Below are positions 61,530 through 64,000 of a stretch of DNA of 64,000 nucleotides, piece by piece. Where the stretch lies: assembly GCA_028023455.1 (NCBI GenBank), contig JAQFVV010006199.1:620001-684000 (forward strand). The letters are read 5' to 3'. The stretch comes from Epiperipatus broadwayi. Its lineage: Eukaryota; Onychophora; Udeonychophora; Euonychophora; Peripatidae. Both the position numbers and the translations under genes were made by a program. The notes under the pieces were generated by a model. The model made no database searches. It was not told the origin of the DNA and saw only the letters and a list, made by a program, of their open reading frames with translations. The stretch's first letter is position 1. Every line of letters starts with the position of its first letter.

Positions 61530-62646
61530 GTTATGAATATGAAGATAAGATATTCAAAAAATGAAATTGATTAATTGGCATATACTTGGAATAAAAAATA
61601 ATGAGGAATATGTTTGAAAGAATTAGAATCATTGCACAAAATGAAAACATGAAATTAATAGATGATCTTGAGATGACTTTGAAGAAGTGAGCAGAAGTGA
61701 AGCAGCAGCTTAAGTAGATTCTTTCTTTTGACAGATGTCTTTGGAGTGTAATGATAAATATAAAGGTGTTTGCTGCTAACCATAATCTGCTTCATTAGTT
61801 GCAGCAAGTCTCTAAAATGTTAAAATCTTTACTCATTAATACATTTTTGGAAATTGTGGTATATATATATACACACGCACACGGTGAATAAAAATTTTTA
61901 AAATCAAATTTTGCTAAAGATTCAGTTGATATAGTGTTCTGCTGTTTCATTTTCTGCCTTAAGGGCTATCCTTTTCTTATCAGACTTTTTAAATAGAATA
62001 GAATTAATTATTAAGACATTTAATTTAATAAAACTAATAAAAATTTCAAGCCTTGAATTTGTTGTTTCATTATCTTATAAATCTTTCGTTTGAGTAGTGT
62101 AATATTAGATTAACTTGTATCTAAATTGCTACATTTCCCTAGTTTTAGAATAGTTTGCCTTATCATTAATTTTTTTTTTTTTTTGTTACTAAACATCTAT
62201 CTATTAAGGAAATATATCTTTATAGGTTTTAATTTTTTTTTTTGCATTTGTTGGCAGGGAAGTAATAATTGGGGAGAGGGGAGATAAGTTCTATCTTGAT
62301 ATTAAAAATAATCTATCTTTTATAGTATTTCTAGAGGACGTCTGTAATTTCTTTCCTGTTTTTTTAATTATATATTATTTTTAGAACAACAAAAAAGAGG
62401 TTTATTTTGCAAAATTATTTTATTGTACTTATTTTGGATGACTTTGCCTAGGTGTATGTTAATCAAATTTGATTTATTGAATCGGGTGAAAAAATTCTAT
62501 TTATGTATTACCAATTATGATCAATTATTATCTTGTTTACTGAATTTGACTTTAAGCCGAAATTTTAACATATATATAAACAGTGTTTCTATTGTCACTT
62601 ATTTTAACAAATAAATATATAAATGAATTATTTCCTGTCTGAAGAT
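61530..62646. other. A+T-rich spacer, nothing recognised
   Basis: Only short (TA)n/(CA)n runs near 61860-61880 and homopolymers. Confidence 0.5.
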
Positions 62647-62658
62647 AAGTTTAGATAT

Positions 62659-62753
62659 GTCAAGCGTTGGTGGCCTAGCGGTTAGCATAACTCCCTTCCA
62701 ACGGCCCGGGTTCGCGCCCCCGCTTTGGCATATAAAAAAAAAAAAAAAAAGAC
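62659..62753 (+). repeat. tRNA-derived SINE with poly(A) tail, young copy
   Basis: A box TGGCCTAGCGG (62671-62681), B box GGTTCGCGCCC (62709-62719), then CCGCTTTGGCATAT and an A17-type tail. A perfect 12-bp target duplication, AAGTTTAGATAT, lies at 62647-62658 and 62754-62765. The head resembles tRNA-Glu/Gly, but the spacing between boxes is shorter than in a tRNA, so it is not a functional tRNA gene. An A tail and 12-bp duplications indicate LINE-type target-primed insertion. The older copy is at 2529-2594. Confidence 0.85.
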
Positions 62754-62765
62754 AAGTTTAGATAT

Positions 62766-64000
62766 ATCTAAACAACAGAATAGTATACTCAAGTGGAAAT
62801 GCTTGATAATTCGTTTAACACAAGTTAATTATTATATTTAGACTTTAATCATGACTCTTAATTCTGTATTCGTAACTACATCATAAAACAGAAAAATCAT
62901 TACCTTATTTTTTGTTACTAATAATTGATGTTTTAATTTATTAAATCTGTTTGTTTGCATTAAGTGTATTAGATAATGCGATATATATATTAAAATGTGT
63001 ACAATTGTTTACAATTAAAATGTAGCTCTGCTAAATATGTTTTTTATTTGATATTTTAAATTTGTTTTATTAAAAATTTAATTTTGTTTATTTGTTTCTT
63101 TTCAGATATTATATATTTTTTAATATTTAAATCAGTAATGTCAAAGTTTTTCTGTCATTTTAGTGCACTGGCTGGAATAATGAATTCAAGGGCTAAATGT
63201 TTCTGAATCGATCAAATGGAACTATTGTGCTCAATCTGCCTTGCTGCACAATTATATTTTATATCATATTAGTATGTATTGGAATTTTAAGTCTTACTCT
63301 GAACTCAATATTTTTCCAGTTTTTTTTTTTAAACTGAATATATAAGATACAGATAGTAAACCACTTATTTGTGCACTTATTATTATTATTTTTTTTTGCA
63401 GTTTTCTTATTTATTTTGTTTTATTTATGGAGTAATATAATACATCTGTACATTTACAGCCCTGAAGAAAGACTATTATGCTCTCAAAATTGTTAGCATA
63501 AAAATACATTTAAAAATATATGAAAATAAATGAATAAGTAAAATGATTTATTATATATGTATATTGAATATAATAATTTAGTAATTTATAATTTTCATAT
63601 GTATCAGAAGATATTTATAAGATTTAATAATATTCTTACAAAAGAGAACTCAAAGGAATTGTTCAGTAATTGGAAATAGATTGTATCATATTTTCTGAGG
63701 GCATAGTAATATTGAGATTATTGAAAATATATAATTATTTGAGAATTTGATTGAATAGGTGATGATGATGAAAATAATGATAATGAAATCAAATTGAAAA
63801 TTGTAATGTCTTAACAGTTTTGAGCATAAGAAATTATTTTGAGATCTATTGAAATAAGATTTAGTAAATAATCTTGTTAAATGTTTTGTATGAAGAATAG
63901 TTAAAAAAAAGAGGGGGGATGAGGAGATTGAAGAATTTAAAGATAAGTAAGAAATATTTTGTAAGTATACAGTTAGTTATAACTATGATTACTAGTTAGT
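62766..64000. other. A+T-rich spacer with one possible SINE relic
   Basis: At 63165-63225 (plus) a tRNA-like stretch, CACTGGCTGGAATAATG followed by CTGAATCGATC, resembles the relics at 301-365 and 36341-36408. Nothing else recognised. Confidence 0.35.

Noticed and set aside
62659-62753. Functional tRNA gene
   Set aside because: Box spacing is too short, there is no acceptor pairing, and a poly(A) tail and target duplication are present; it is a SINE.
63460-63505. Hammerhead-like CTGAAGA ... GTTAGC motif
   Set aside because: The GAAA box is CAAAA, stem II does not pair, and no cleavage triplet or stem I is evident.

Overview
The window is strongly A+T-rich animal-type (metazoan, most likely invertebrate) nuclear DNA. 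I see no intact host protein gene. Nearly everything recognisable is a mobile element in some state of decay: RTE-type and other non-LTR retrotransposons, a Ty3/Gypsy-like LTR element, a younger large-LTR element, a hAT-type DNA transposon, tRNA-derived SINEs, and a family of tandem/fold-back repeats that carry a hammerhead ribozyme. The species cannot be named from this sequence. A 500-base run of N (31503-32002) is a scaffold gap.

Layout. 1-4160: A+T-rich spacer with simple repeats, a tRNA-like SINE and a diverged hammerhead-like motif (1116-1175). 4165-6960: a nest, with a minus-strand RTE copy split by a hAT-like transposon (4826-6069, 8-bp target duplication), which itself contains a SINE and a tandem of the hammerhead repeat. 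6960-15000: spacer with two decayed LINE fragments (about 10055-10210 and 11440-12100). 15098-16312: a second RTE copy on the plus strand. 16486-22236: a decayed minus-strand Gypsy-like element (gag, protease, RT, integrase). 23381-23846: a broken N/K-rich ORF with an internal repeat. 23862 to the gap: a plus-strand LTR element with about 2.6-kb LTRs that are nearly identical, a tRNA-Lys-like primer site, a polypurine tract and one 258-aa ORF in place of gag-pol. 32003-48600: mostly featureless, with a tandem duplication, one young SINE and a fold-back repeat. 48618-52500: two fold-back hammerhead-repeat insertions on either side of a LINE 3' fragment. 57005-57960: a second, inverted copy of that LINE. 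60180-61529: two more hammerhead-repeat insertions. 62659-62753: a young tRNA-derived SINE with a poly(A) tail.

Main result. The dispersed ~432-454-bp repeat at about 5230, 48631, 51870, 60180 and 61281 encodes a type I hammerhead ribozyme. Two copies (48738-48796 minus, 48902-48960 plus) keep the CUGANGA and GAAA core boxes, a GUC cleavage triplet, stem II, a two-part stem I with an internal loop, and a very short palindromic stem III as in Penelope-like elements and retrozymes. Tandem monomers, 13-bp target duplications around two insertions and inverted head segments point to a non-autonomous retroelement with a self-cleaving, probably circularising, RNA. No partner reverse transcriptase gene for it was found in the window.
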